From Bradyrhizobium roseum (lineage in GTDB: Bacteria; Pseudomonadota; Alphaproteobacteria; Rhizobiales; Xanthobacteraceae), in the NCBI RefSeq assembly GCF_030413175.1, contig NZ_CP129212.1, forward strand, positions 1,612,001-1,676,000: a DNA stretch of 64,000 bases. The letters are read 5' to 3'. A program made the translations under genes and the position numbers. The notes beneath the pieces were generated by a model. That model was not told the origin of the DNA and searched no databases. It saw nothing but the letters and a program-made list of their open reading frames with translations. Each line of letters begins with the position of its first letter. Positions within the stretch are counted from its first letter, which is position 1. Of the stretch, positions 17,902 through 24,950 are shown piece by piece.

Positions 17902-18171
17902 TCATCCCTTCAACTCTCGCAGCAGTTTCCGCGCGTCAGCCAGCAGCGCCTCGATCCGCTTACGTCTGTTGATCGCCCTTCGTGTGAACCGGCCGTGCTT
18001 GCGAGCGTTCCGGTTTCGCCTCGGCGCGCCTGATTTCGCTGCGCCGCCGTGCATGCGGCAGCGTCGTTTGCCGCGCACCGCCGGCGAGCGGCAGGATCCG
18101 CCGCGGCGGGTTTTGGCGCCGCAGCGCGGGCTCGCCAGCATCGGCGCAGTATTACGGACGTGATCGCTCAC
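17902..18171 (-). CDS. Small basic Cys-containing protein of the HGG type
   Basis: An 89-aa protein if started at GTG 18171, whose GTGA overlaps the stop of the upstream gene; an ATG at 18141 would give 79 aa. The core has RCGAKTRRGGSCRSPA, KRRCRMHGGAAKSGAP and NARKHGRFT, a basic Cys-rich motif seen in many short phage-like and genomic-island proteins. The C-terminus is a charged helix. The motif suggests metal and nucleic-acid binding, but no function is established. It is coupled to the conserved gene before it, and a decayed copy of the same pair lies at 21.5-22.3 kb. Confidence 0.65.
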   Translation of the reverse strand: MSDHVRNTAPMLASPRCGAKTRRGGSCRSPAVRGKRRCRMHGGAAKSGAPRRNRNARKHGRFTRRAINRRKRIEALLADARKLLRELKG

Positions 18172-18760
18172 GCCTGCGCTTCCGGTTTTGCAGCCACACG
18201 CGCGGACTTGCGTGCGCGCGCCGGCTTCGCCCGGTGCTTCTTCGCCCGCTCTCGAGGTTGCTCCGCGATGATTACCTTCGCATGCTGCGTAACGTTGCCG
18301 ACGATGGCCTTGCCGCCGTCCTGGACCGATACGTTCTGCACGGTAACGGCAGGTTCGCCGTTGGTGCGGTAGCGGCTGAGCGCGTCGATCTGCGCCGGAA
18401 AGGTTCGGGCCAGCCTGCCCAGCGCCCGCGCGGCGCTGTCCTGGCGCGCAATGTCTTCGGCGCCGGCGAGGTGATAGGCGCATCGCATCGCCAGCACGTG
18501 GACCGACACCATCTGCGCCACCAGCATGGCCTCGATGGAATCTCTCGGCCGGATGCTGCGCACCATCGAGATCATGAAAGCGAGATTGTTCGCGTCGGGC
18601 TTCTGCCCCTTCGAACTGGCCCGCGCCAGCTGCCTGAGCAGGCCATGCATCGCATCGCGATCAACGGCGCCTAAGGCGTCGGCCATGAGCCGGTCGCCGA
18701 GCTCGGGATCCGGATGGTCGATGGCGAATCCCTCCGGCGAGAATTTTATCCGCGGCGGTG
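18046..18760. repeat. Direct repeat, copy 1 (about 0.7 kb)
   Basis: The stretch covering most of the conserved hypothetical gene and the start of the HGG gene recurs in the same orientation at about 21517-22232 with only scattered differences, estimated by eye at above 95% identity in the core. It marks a duplication that now brackets the TIR-like module. Confidence 0.85.
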
Positions 18761-18827
18761 CGGTGGCTTCGTTCGATCCGGCCTTAGCGACTGGTGCGGT
18801 ATTTTCGAGTTCGGCCATTGTGTTCAT
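18168..18827 (-). CDS. Conserved hypothetical protein, copy 1 of a duplicated gene
   Basis: A 219-aa protein starting MNTMAELENTAP. The N-terminal 30 residues are low-complexity. The core (PPRIKFSPEGFAIDHPDPEL onwards) is helical with LGAVDRDAMHGLLRQLARAS and MRCAYHLAGAEDIARQD, and a short segment VTVQNVSVQDGGKAIVGNVT before a basic Ala/Lys/Arg tail. No known domain. From residue 25 to about 190 it is almost identical to the second copy at 21638-22300. Coupled to the small HGG protein downstream. Function unknown; such gene pairs are seen in Bradyrhizobium-like genomes. Confidence 0.75.
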   Translation of the reverse strand: MNTMAELENTAPVAKAGSNEATAPPRIKFSPEGFAIDHPDPELGDRLMADALGAVDRDAMHGLLRQLARASSKGQKPDANNLAFMISMVRSIRPRDSIEAMLVAQMVSVHVLAMRCAYHLAGAEDIARQDSAARALGRLARTFPAQIDALSRYRTNGEPAVTVQNVSVQDGGKAIVGNVTQHAKVIIAEQPRERAKKHRAKPARARKSARVAAKPEAQA

Positions 18828-19179
18828 CTCTGTCTCTTCTGAGTGCGGAAGGCAGGCGTGTACGGCGCGGCAAGCCGCCGGCGGTCCTTCGCCGTCGGGA
18901 ACCGATGTCATTTCAGCTGTGAGGATTTTCGGGTGTCGTTGCACTGGACCACGGGCCGGGCCCTCGGGCGATTTCCGCAAAGGTCGCGACGATGCCCCGG
19001 CGCATCACCTCCACACGCGTGAGCTGGAACCGCCTCGGCAGACAAAGCCGTGTAAGCTAACCCGCTGACCCCGAGTAATTTTGTAGGGACACTTTGGGCT
19101 TCTAGGTCCGGAAACTGTGGACTCTCGGAACTTCGACCGTCACCATTCCTTCGCGAATCGCTCAACCACAGGTACATGC
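18828..19179. other. Intergenic region between divergent genes
   Basis: 352 bases between the minus-strand conserved hypothetical gene and the plus-strand HTH gene. It should contain both promoters. No convincing gene, palindrome or RNA was seen. Confidence 0.35.
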
Positions 19180-19461
19180 ATGGCTGCAGAAGATCCGGAC
19201 TACGCGATTTGGCTGCCTGTAATCGGGAAGAGCCTAGCCTACCTGTGCCTGAGCCACGCAGTGAAGGAGCACCCCGTCAAACTTAAGGAGGTGTTGCCGA
19301 AAGTCGAATTCCTTGAGGCGCTCGGGGTGCCGACCAGGGACGCAGCGCACGCTGCCGGCTCCAGCGTCGCGTCCGTTGCCGAACTCCGCCGCCTCGCGAA
19401 GAGAAGGAAAGCTAATGGCAAGAAAGGCAGCAAGAAAAGCGCGCGCCCCGACCGCCGCTGA
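19180..19461 (+). CDS. Small sigma-region-4-like HTH protein (first of two)
   Basis: A 93-aa protein starting MAAEDPDYAIWLPVIGKSLA. The C-terminal half (FLEALGVPTRDAAHAAGSS followed by a basic Lys/Arg tail) has the spacing of a sigma-70 region 4-like helix-turn-helix and parallels the next gene's product. Its last 47 bases overlap that gene. The pair sits directly before a TIR-like gene, so these may be DNA-binding regulators of the module. Start chosen for family-like beginning; an ATG 63 bases earlier is possible. Confidence 0.6.
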   Translation: MAAEDPDYAIWLPVIGKSLAYLCLSHAVKEHPVKLKEVLPKVEFLEALGVPTRDAAHAAGSSVASVAELRRLAKRRKANGKKGSKKSARPDRR

Positions 19462-19699
19462 CGACGGCGAGCAGCGGCAGCAGGGGACGCCGGCGCTCGA
19501 CCGGATCGCGGCGCTGCTTGGTCTCTACGTCGTCAAGGACATGGAGGCCGACGAGGCTTCCGTGAAGCTCGGCAACGTCGGCTTCTCCGACAAGGAGATT
19601 GCCGCCCTGATTGGTGTGACCGTCGGCTACGTCAGGCTCGCCCGCTTCCGGGCGAAGAAGAAGGGCGGCCGCAAGCCGCGCAAGAAGAAGGCCGCCTGA
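19415..19699 (+). CDS. Small sigma-region-4-like HTH protein (second of two)
   Basis: A 94-aa basic protein. The central LLGLYVVKDMEADEASVKLG and VGFSDKEIAALIGVTVGYV form a compact HTH like region 4 of sigma factors, with a Lys/Arg-rich tail (KKKGGRKPRKKKAA). It overlaps the previous gene by 47 bp and ends two bases before the TIR-like gene, a tight operon. Likely a regulator of the TIR-like gene; no direct evidence of its target. Confidence 0.65.
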   Translation: MARKAARKARAPTAADDGEQRQQGTPALDRIAALLGLYVVKDMEADEASVKLGNVGFSDKEIAALIGVTVGYVRLARFRAKKKGGRKPRKKKAA

Positions 19700-19700
19700 C

Positions 19701-20562
19701 GTGGCTAAGATCGACCAGCGTCTGATCGAACGTCTCGGCGACAAGCTCGGCATCGGCCCGGCGGCCGTCTACGCGCGCATAGCCAAAGTCGCCAATGAGA
19801 TGATGCTCGACCGGCATCTGGCCGCGCTGGTGCTGGCGGGACGGCACCATATCAACACCAACAAGTATTCCACGCCCGAGCAGCGCGCCGAGATCCGTGG
19901 CGCACAGCGGGGGCGTGGCGGCGGCTTCGAGTTCGATGTCGAAACGGAGATCGTCGAGCGTGCGCCGGCTCGCCGTCCGGCGACGAAGGCCAAGGCCGTG
20001 AAGAAGCGAGCCAAGGACAACACAATCTTTCGTTCACGGCCGCGACGAGGCGATTCGCAAGAGCATGTTCGACTTCCTCCGGGCGCTCAACTTGAACCCT
20101 AAGGAATGGGACCACGTTCTGCGCGAGGCCCGCGGCAACAATCCGTTCATCGGCAACGCTCTCGACGAGGTTATGGAGAAGGCCCAGGCCGTCGTCGTCA
20201 TGTTCACGCCCGACGACTTGGTAACGCTGAAGGAGCAGTTCCGCGGCGCCGACGAGCGCAACACGGAGGGGCAAGCGCAGGGGCAGGCTCGGCCGAACGT
20301 GCTGTTCGAGGCCGGCTTGGCGATGGGCCGACACGCCGAGAAGACCGTGTTGGTGCAGATCGGCAAGGTGAAGGCGTTCTCGGACGTGGCCGGCCGCCAC
20401 ATCGTTAAGCTGTCGGAGACAACCGAGAGCCGCAACGACCTCGCCAACCGACTCGAGAAGATCGGTTGCAAGGTCGACAAAGTCGGCCGCGACTGGATGA
20501 AGGCGGGCTACTTCGTGCCCACCGAGCCGAAGCCGGTCAAGAAGAAGCGCGCCGTCCGCTAA
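19701..20562 (+). pseudogene. TIR-like nucleotide-binding protein (PF10137 type), frameshifted
   Basis: Begins GTG 19701 with an N-terminal helical region (IDQRLIERLGDKLGIGPAAV, NKYSTPEQRAEIRG) and a Lys/Ala linker. At about 20030 the frame changes: after NTIF the TIR-like domain continues in the +1 frame as VHGRDEAIRKSMFDFL, EKAQAVVVMFTPDDL and RPNVLFEAGLAMGRHAEKTV. These are hallmarks of TIR-like nucleotide-binding proteins that act as NAD-degrading effectors in phage defence. Two bases appear lost relative to the family's FVVHGRD. A +1 slip on TTT-C (tRNA-Phe re-pairing to TTC) would also restore the frame. Either a pseudogene, a sequencing error or, less likely, a recoding site. All domain elements beyond the shift are intact. 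Confidence 0.75.
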
Positions 20563-20574
20563 GCAGGCGCGGAG

Positions 20575-20866
20575 AGAAGACCACGGCCAAGGCGAACGAG
20601 CCTTACCGATATTGCGTAGTCGAAAGCTACTACCCCGGCAACACCTCCGGGCTACATGGTCCCGTCCACATCCGGCCGGTGCCAAGCGAACAATTTCCGA
20701 CCCAACTTCGGGTCGAGTGCAGCAAGGATTTGATGAACCCGCGGATGCATCCGGTCGGCATGCGCTTCCGACTGCGCGTCAAGCTTACCGACTGCGAGGG
20801 CGGCCGCGAATTTTCTATTCCTATTTCAGATGGCCTGTCGAGATACTCGGCCCGGGCAAGGCCTGA
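20575..20866 (+). pseudogene. Small conserved hypothetical, frameshifted and without start
   Basis: Coding-like residues run from EPYRYCVVESYYPGNTSGLH through QLRVECSKDLM and RFRLRVKLTDCEGG, then a loss of one T in a TTTT run near 20812 shifts the frame to FYSYFRWPVEILGPGKA and a stop. No start codon is visible in frame after the TIR-like gene. The short beta-rich pattern looks like a family of small rhizobial hypothetical proteins. It follows the TIR-like gene closely and shows the same kind of decay. Confidence 0.55.
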
Positions 20867-21120
20867 TCTATGTCGGAGGGTCCTGCTGCGCGACTCAGGC
20901 CACTTAAGTCCGAAGGCGGCTGCCGATGCCGCCTTGCCCCGGCGTTCGGTGCCGGTGACGCCGCAGTGCCATCCCCATTTGCGGGTGCGTCTTCGGCACG
21001 CCGGCCCCTTCACCGGCGGGCCAGCACGGTCAGATCAGCCACCCTCGCGGGGGTAGACAAAGTTGTGAGGGGCAACCATGATGCGCGCTTCGGGTTGACT
21101 GCACTGCGGAGAGCTTACTC

Positions 21121-21456
21121 ATGAACAAGTTCGCCATTATCGCGGTTTCCATCATCGCGAGTTGTATCATTGCGGAGCCTGCCAAAGCACAGGTGTTCTG
21201 CCCTTTCAATTACCTTCCAGTCTGTGGGACAATGCCGAACGGGTCTCGGCAGGATTTTACAAACGCCTGCTTCGCACAAGTTGCCGGCGCAACGCTCATT
21301 CGGCTTGGTCAGTGTAAGGGCGGCAAGCGAGCCGAAGGAATACCCCTCCAGCGGGTCGAGGGATTGCCACTTCCATGGCCATTTCCGTGGTTCACGCCGG
21401 TCGAGCCAACGGTCCAAACGGCTCGCGTCCGCATCCGGACTGGCGTAGTGGAATAG
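21121..21456 (+). CDS. Secreted Kazal-type protease inhibitor-like protein
   Basis: A 111-aa protein with a signal peptide (residues 1-23, MNKFAIIAVSIIASCIIAEP, cleavage near AKA/Q). The mature part has the Kazal pattern C-x5-LPVCG then DFTNACFAQVAGA and a final C in RLGQC, with four or five cysteines as in small bacterial Kazal proteins. GGAG lies nine bases before the ATG. The last 45 residues (after GQC) are Pro/Trp-rich and probably not part of the domain. It would act in the periplasm or outside against serine proteases; the target is unknown. Confidence 0.65.
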   Translation: MNKFAIIAVSIIASCIIAEPAKAQVFCPFNYLPVCGTMPNGSRQDFTNACFAQVAGATLIRLGQCKGGKRAEGIPLQRVEGLPLPWPFPWFTPVEPTVQTARVRIRTGVVE

Positions 21457-21511
21457 GCGGGCAGCACCCGGGTCAGCTTGGTGACACGAGCAGCCTGACC
21501 TTCCAGTCGGC

Positions 21512-21641
21512 GCCCCGCCATGCATGCGACAGCGTCGTTTGCCGCGCACCGCCGGCGAGCGGCACGATCGCCGCAGCGGGTTTTGGCGCCGCATCGCGGG
21601 CTCGTCCGCATCGGGTCTGTGTTGCGGACGTGATCGCTCAC
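21512..21641 (-). pseudogene. Decayed copy of the HGG-type small gene
   Basis: The GTG start overlaps the stop of copy 2 of the conserved hypothetical gene, exactly as in copy 1. It reads MRTSPRCGAKTRCG, then one base is missing (relative to copy 1), so the rest SCRSPAVRGKRRCRMHGGAP is in another frame. The similarity to copy 1 ends near 21514. A frameshifted, truncated duplicate. Confidence 0.75.
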
Positions 21642-22232
21642 GGCTGATCTTCCGGTTTTGCATCCGCGTGACCAGGCCAGCGTGCGCGCGCATGCTTCGC
21701 CTTGCCTTTCTTTACACGATCCGTCCGAGGTTGCTCCGCGATGATCACGTTCGCATGCTGCGTAACGTTGCCGACGATGGCCTTGCCGCCGTCCTGGACC
21801 GATACGTTCTGCACGGTAACGGCAGGTTCGCCGTTGGTGCGGTAGCGGCTGAGCGCGTCGATCTGCGCCGGAAAGGTGCGGGCCAGCCTGCCCAGCGCCC
21901 GTGCGGCGCTGTCCTGGCGGGCGATGTCTTCGGCGCCGGCGAGGTGATAGGCGCATCGCATCGCCAGCACGTGGACCGACACCATCTGCGCCACCAGCAT
22001 GGCCTCGATGGAATCTCTCGGCCGGATGCTGCGCACCATCGAGATCATGAAAGCGAGATTGTTCGCGTCGGGCTTCTGCCCCTTCGAACTGGCCCGCGCC
22101 AGCTGCCTGAGCAGGCCATGCATCGCGTCGCGATCGACGGCGCCCAAGGCGTCGGCCATGAGCCGGTCGCCGAGCTCGGGATCCGGATGGTCGATCGAAA
22201 ATCCCTCCGGCGAGAATTTTATCCGCGGCGGT
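21517..22232. repeat. Direct repeat, copy 2 (about 0.7 kb)
   Basis: Partner of the repeat at 18046-18760, same orientation. It contains most of the second conserved hypothetical gene and the decayed HGG gene. The two copies are 3.5 kb apart, start to start. Confidence 0.85.
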
Positions 22233-22300
22233 GGGGCAGTGCTGGTGGGGCAGGTCGCGGCGACCGGCGTCGTGGGCTCGGGTTCGGCGATTGGGTTCAT
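21638..22300 (-). CDS. Conserved hypothetical protein, copy 2 of a duplicated gene
   Basis: A 220-aa protein starting MNPIAEPEPTTPVAA with GGAGAG eight bases upstream. The core is nearly identical to the product of 18168-18827. The N-terminal 30 residues and the basic C-terminal tail differ, so divergence is concentrated at the ends. This copy is intact while its downstream partner is broken, which argues that the two proteins of the pair do not strictly need each other. No recognised domain; function unknown. Confidence 0.75.
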   Translation of the reverse strand: MNPIAEPEPTTPVAATCPTSTAPPPRIKFSPEGFSIDHPDPELGDRLMADALGAVDRDAMHGLLRQLARASSKGQKPDANNLAFMISMVRSIRPRDSIEAMLVAQMVSVHVLAMRCAYHLAGAEDIARQDSAARALGRLARTFPAQIDALSRYRTNGEPAVTVQNVSVQDGGKAIVGNVTQHANVIIAEQPRTDRVKKGKAKHARARWPGHADAKPEDQP

Positions 22301-22684
22301 CGGTCTCTCCTGTGGACGCGCGGAACGGCGCGCGTGCCGCATGGCGATGCGTCAGCGGTCGCGCGCCGTCGCGAGGCGGCGTCATGTCAACGATGGGGAT
22401 TTGAGGATGTCTACGCGCTGGCCTGGTCGGCGGGGACCACCCGGCGATTTCTGCAAATGGCGCGACGATGCAAGAATGCCGCTGATTTGCCCGACGTGTC
22501 AAAGTGTTTTCGCAGGCGGAGGCGGCGCTGCCGGCGATCCCCGGCTACTTTGCATGGGGTTGTTTTCGATATTTTTGTGCGGGCCGCATTGCCCACCGTC
22601 GGCTTCGACGCAGCGGCCTTCGCTCTCTTCTTCCGGAGCCTCACTTCCGCCGGCGTAGGCCGTGATATATGAGCAAGTAACGGA
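22301..22684. other. Intergenic region between divergent genes
   Basis: 384 bases. It should hold the promoters of the minus-strand hypothetical gene and the plus-strand L,D-transpeptidase. Short Arg-rich readings in it look like noise. Confidence 0.35.
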
Positions 22685-24214
22685 ATGGATCGCGATCGAG
22701 GCTTGATCGACGCACGTCCGCAAGGCTTTCGACCGGGGCAGGGAATGCCGCACCAATGCACGACCGCCGCGGCGAAGCGGCGCTGGGATCGCTACGCCAC
22801 GGCCATGCTTGCCGCGATGGCGGCGCTGACAATGCTGGCGGCCGACACGGCGGCGCGCGAGTCGCGCCGTCCCCAGACGCGCGAGGAGGTTGCGCCGCGC
22901 CAGGGCGGCGAGCCCATCATGGCGATCGTGTCGATCAAGAGCCAGCAGGTCACCTTCTACGACGCCGACGGCTGGATCCTGCGCGCGCCGGTTTCGACCG
23001 GAACGACCGAGTACGAGACGCCGGCCGGCGTCTTTGCGATCGTTCAGAAGAAGAAGGACCACCGTTCGAACATGTATGACGATGCCTGGATGCCGCACAT
23101 GCAGCGCATCACCTGGAACGGCATCGCGCTGCACGGCGGACCTCTGCCGGGCTATGCGGCTTCGCACGGCTGCGTGCGGCTGCCGTTCGATTTTGCGCAA
23201 AGGCTGTTCGACAGGACGCGGATCGGAATGCGGGTGATCGTCGCTCCGAACGACACGGCCCCGGTGCCGTTTTCCCACCCGGCGCTGCTGGTCCCGAACG
23301 CGGAGGCGTTGGCGGCCGCACCGGTGCGCGCGGAGCCCCTCGTGCGCGAGGCGGCGGAGGCCGCCAGGGCGGACGGCGAGGCGAAGAGAGCCGCAACGAT
23401 GGCGGCGCGCGAGGCCGCAACGCTCGCGGCATCGCTGCGCGCGCTCGAAGTGTCCAGGAGGCGCGCGGACGCGGAACTCGCATCGGCCGACAGGGCGCTG
23501 ATCGATGCACGAACGGATCAGGCCCGGGTGCAGGCCGAGGAGCAAAAGCGAAAGGCCGCGCGCCGGGCTGCGGAATCAAGCCGGCAATTCGACGTCGCGA
23601 GCGCCGAAGCAAAGCGAAGGCTCGACGCTAGCAACGCTGCAAAGGCCGCCGCGGAAGCGGCGGAGATCAAGAAGGCCGACGCGGGGAGGGCCGCGGACCA
23701 GGCAAATCTCTCGCTCGAACCGGTATCGATCTACATCAGCCGCGCGGCGCAGAAGCTCTACGTGCGGCGCGCCACGCGCAAGCCGGTGCGAGATGGCGGC
23801 GAAGTGTTCGATGCGAGCATCGAGGTTCCGGTCAAGATCCGCAATCCAGGCAGGCCGATCGGCACGCATGTGTTCACGGCGATGGCGCGGGAGGGCGCGG
23901 GCCTGCGCTGGAGTGCGGTCACGATCGACGATGGCGACGACGCCGGCAGCGCGCTTGACCGCATCACGATCCCGCAGGAGGTGCTCGATCGCGTCGCGCC
24001 GACCGCATTGCCGCGGTCTTCGATCATCGTCTCGGACGAGCCGCTGAGCTCCGAGACCAACTATCGCACCGAGTTCGTCGCGGTCCTCAGCAACCACCCC
24101 CAGGGTGGCTTCGTCACCCGCGATCGATCGGGCGAAATCCTCTCTGCCGACGATCATCTTTGGGGCGAGCGCGGATATGAGCCGGTGAGCGGCATCAGGG
24201 GCATCAGCGACTAA
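22685..24214 (+). CDS. L,D-transpeptidase (YkuD) with long coiled-coil region
   Basis: A 509-aa envelope protein (489 if started at ATG 22745). A hydrophobic segment (residues 38-53) acts as a signal or anchor. The YkuD domain (about 78-200) has the full catalytic motif: ALHGGP followed by SHGCVRLP, with His161 and Cys163 as catalytic residues. Residues 215-345 are an Ala/Arg/Glu-rich coiled coil. The last 160 residues form a separate domain containing IYISRAAQKLYVRRA and GTHVFTAMAREGAGLRWSAV, resembling a second, degenerate YkuD-like unit without the Cys. It would cross-link peptidoglycan or attach proteins to it. It lies next to the T3SS island, tail-to-tail with the HEAT-repeat gene (11-bp overlap). 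Confidence 0.85.
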   Translation: MDRDRGLIDARPQGFRPGQGMPHQCTTAAAKRRWDRYATAMLAAMAALTMLAADTAARESRRPQTREEVAPRQGGEPIMAIVSIKSQQVTFYDADGWILRAPVSTGTTEYETPAGVFAIVQKKKDHRSNMYDDAWMPHMQRITWNGIALHGGPLPGYAASHGCVRLPFDFAQRLFDRTRIGMRVIVAPNDTAPVPFSHPALLVPNAEALAAAPVRAEPLVREAAEAARADGEAKRAATMAAREAATLAASLRALEVSRRRADAELASADRALIDARTDQARVQAEEQKRKAARRAAESSRQFDVASAEAKRRLDASNAAKAAAEAAEIKKADAGRAADQANLSLEPVSIYISRAAQKLYVRRATRKPVRDGGEVFDASIEVPVKIRNPGRPIGTHVFTAMAREGAGLRWSAVTIDDGDDAGSALDRITIPQEVLDRVAPTALPRSSIIVSDEPLSSETNYRTEFVAVLSNHPQGGFVTRDRSGEILSADDHLWGERGYEPVSGIRGISD

Positions 24215-24875
24215 GCTTGTTCTTGGCGGCGAGCAGCGCGGATCGGACGACCGGGCTGCTCTCCGCCGCCAGGCGCGTCTCGATGGCCTGCGTCACCGCG
24301 GCGGTACGGACGTTGCCGAGCGCGTCGGCCGCGAAGTAACGCACGTCGTCGTCGCTGTCGGCAAGCGCCGTCAGCAGCGCCGTCTCGGCCTCGGCCGGCG
24401 CAATGACACCCAGCGCCAGCGCGGCCTCCTTGCGCACGCGCGCGCTCTGATCTTTCAGGGCGGAGACGAGAGGCGCTATCGAACTCTTCTCCTTGAGTGT
24501 CCGCAGCGCCGTGCAAGCCGAAACTTTCTGCTCCTCGGAGGCGCCGCTGTCGGCCAGCCGCTTCTCCAGCACCGGAACGGCATTGAGGGTGCGCAGCGCG
24601 CTCTTGACCGCTGCAACGATTCCATCGTCCATGATCGCGAGCTGCTTGACGAGGGTGTCGATCGCCCGGGGGTCCCTCGCGTCGGCGATGGCATTGGCGG
24701 CCTTGATGCGCTCGGCGCGCGAGGCTGCGGGATCGTTCAACGTGGCCATTGGATTACCTTTGCTGGCGCCAGCCCAGCCCGAGCCCGGTGCGAGCACGAG
24801 CGCAAAAGCGAGCGCGGAGTGGATCATACGCGATGTCAGTCGTCGTCGAGGCCGTCGAGTCTCCATTCGGTTCAT
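24204..24875 (-). CDS. Periplasmic HEAT-repeat protein
   Basis: A 223-aa protein with a signal peptide (hydrophobic MIHSALAFALVLAPGSGWAG, cleavage near WAGA). The mature part is a row of about five HEAT-type repeats of roughly 30 residues (ADARDPRAIDTLVKQLAI, KEKSSIAPLVSALKDQSARV, APAEAETALLTALADSDDDV). HEAT arrays are protein-binding scaffolds. It begins downstream of the putative effector gene at 24951-26240 on the same strand, 75 bp after its stop, so the two may be co-transcribed. Partner unknown. Confidence 0.75.
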   Translation of the reverse strand: MNRMETRRPRRRLTSRMIHSALAFALVLAPGSGWAGASKGNPMATLNDPAASRAERIKAANAIADARDPRAIDTLVKQLAIMDDGIVAAVKSALRTLNAVPVLEKRLADSGASEEQKVSACTALRTLKEKSSIAPLVSALKDQSARVRKEAALALGVIAPAEAETALLTALADSDDDVRYFAADALGNVRTAAVTQAIETRLAAESSPVVRSALLAAKNKLSR

Positions 24876-24950
24876 TGCCTTCCTGCCGGTTGATGTCCTC
24901 GAGTCCAGCCTTGGCTTCGTGGATGGCTGTGGGCCTCGCTTTACCTGGGT

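Noticed and set aside
19701..20562. Programmed +1 frameshift as the main explanation for the TIR-like gene
   Set aside because: TTT-C permits a slip, but the family has one more residue (FVVHGRD) here, so a two-base deletion fits better, and the next gene is also frameshifted.
22411..22761. 116-aa minus-strand reading upstream of the L,D-transpeptidase
   Set aside because: Arg/Lys-rich without family features and overlapping the transpeptidase start on the other strand.
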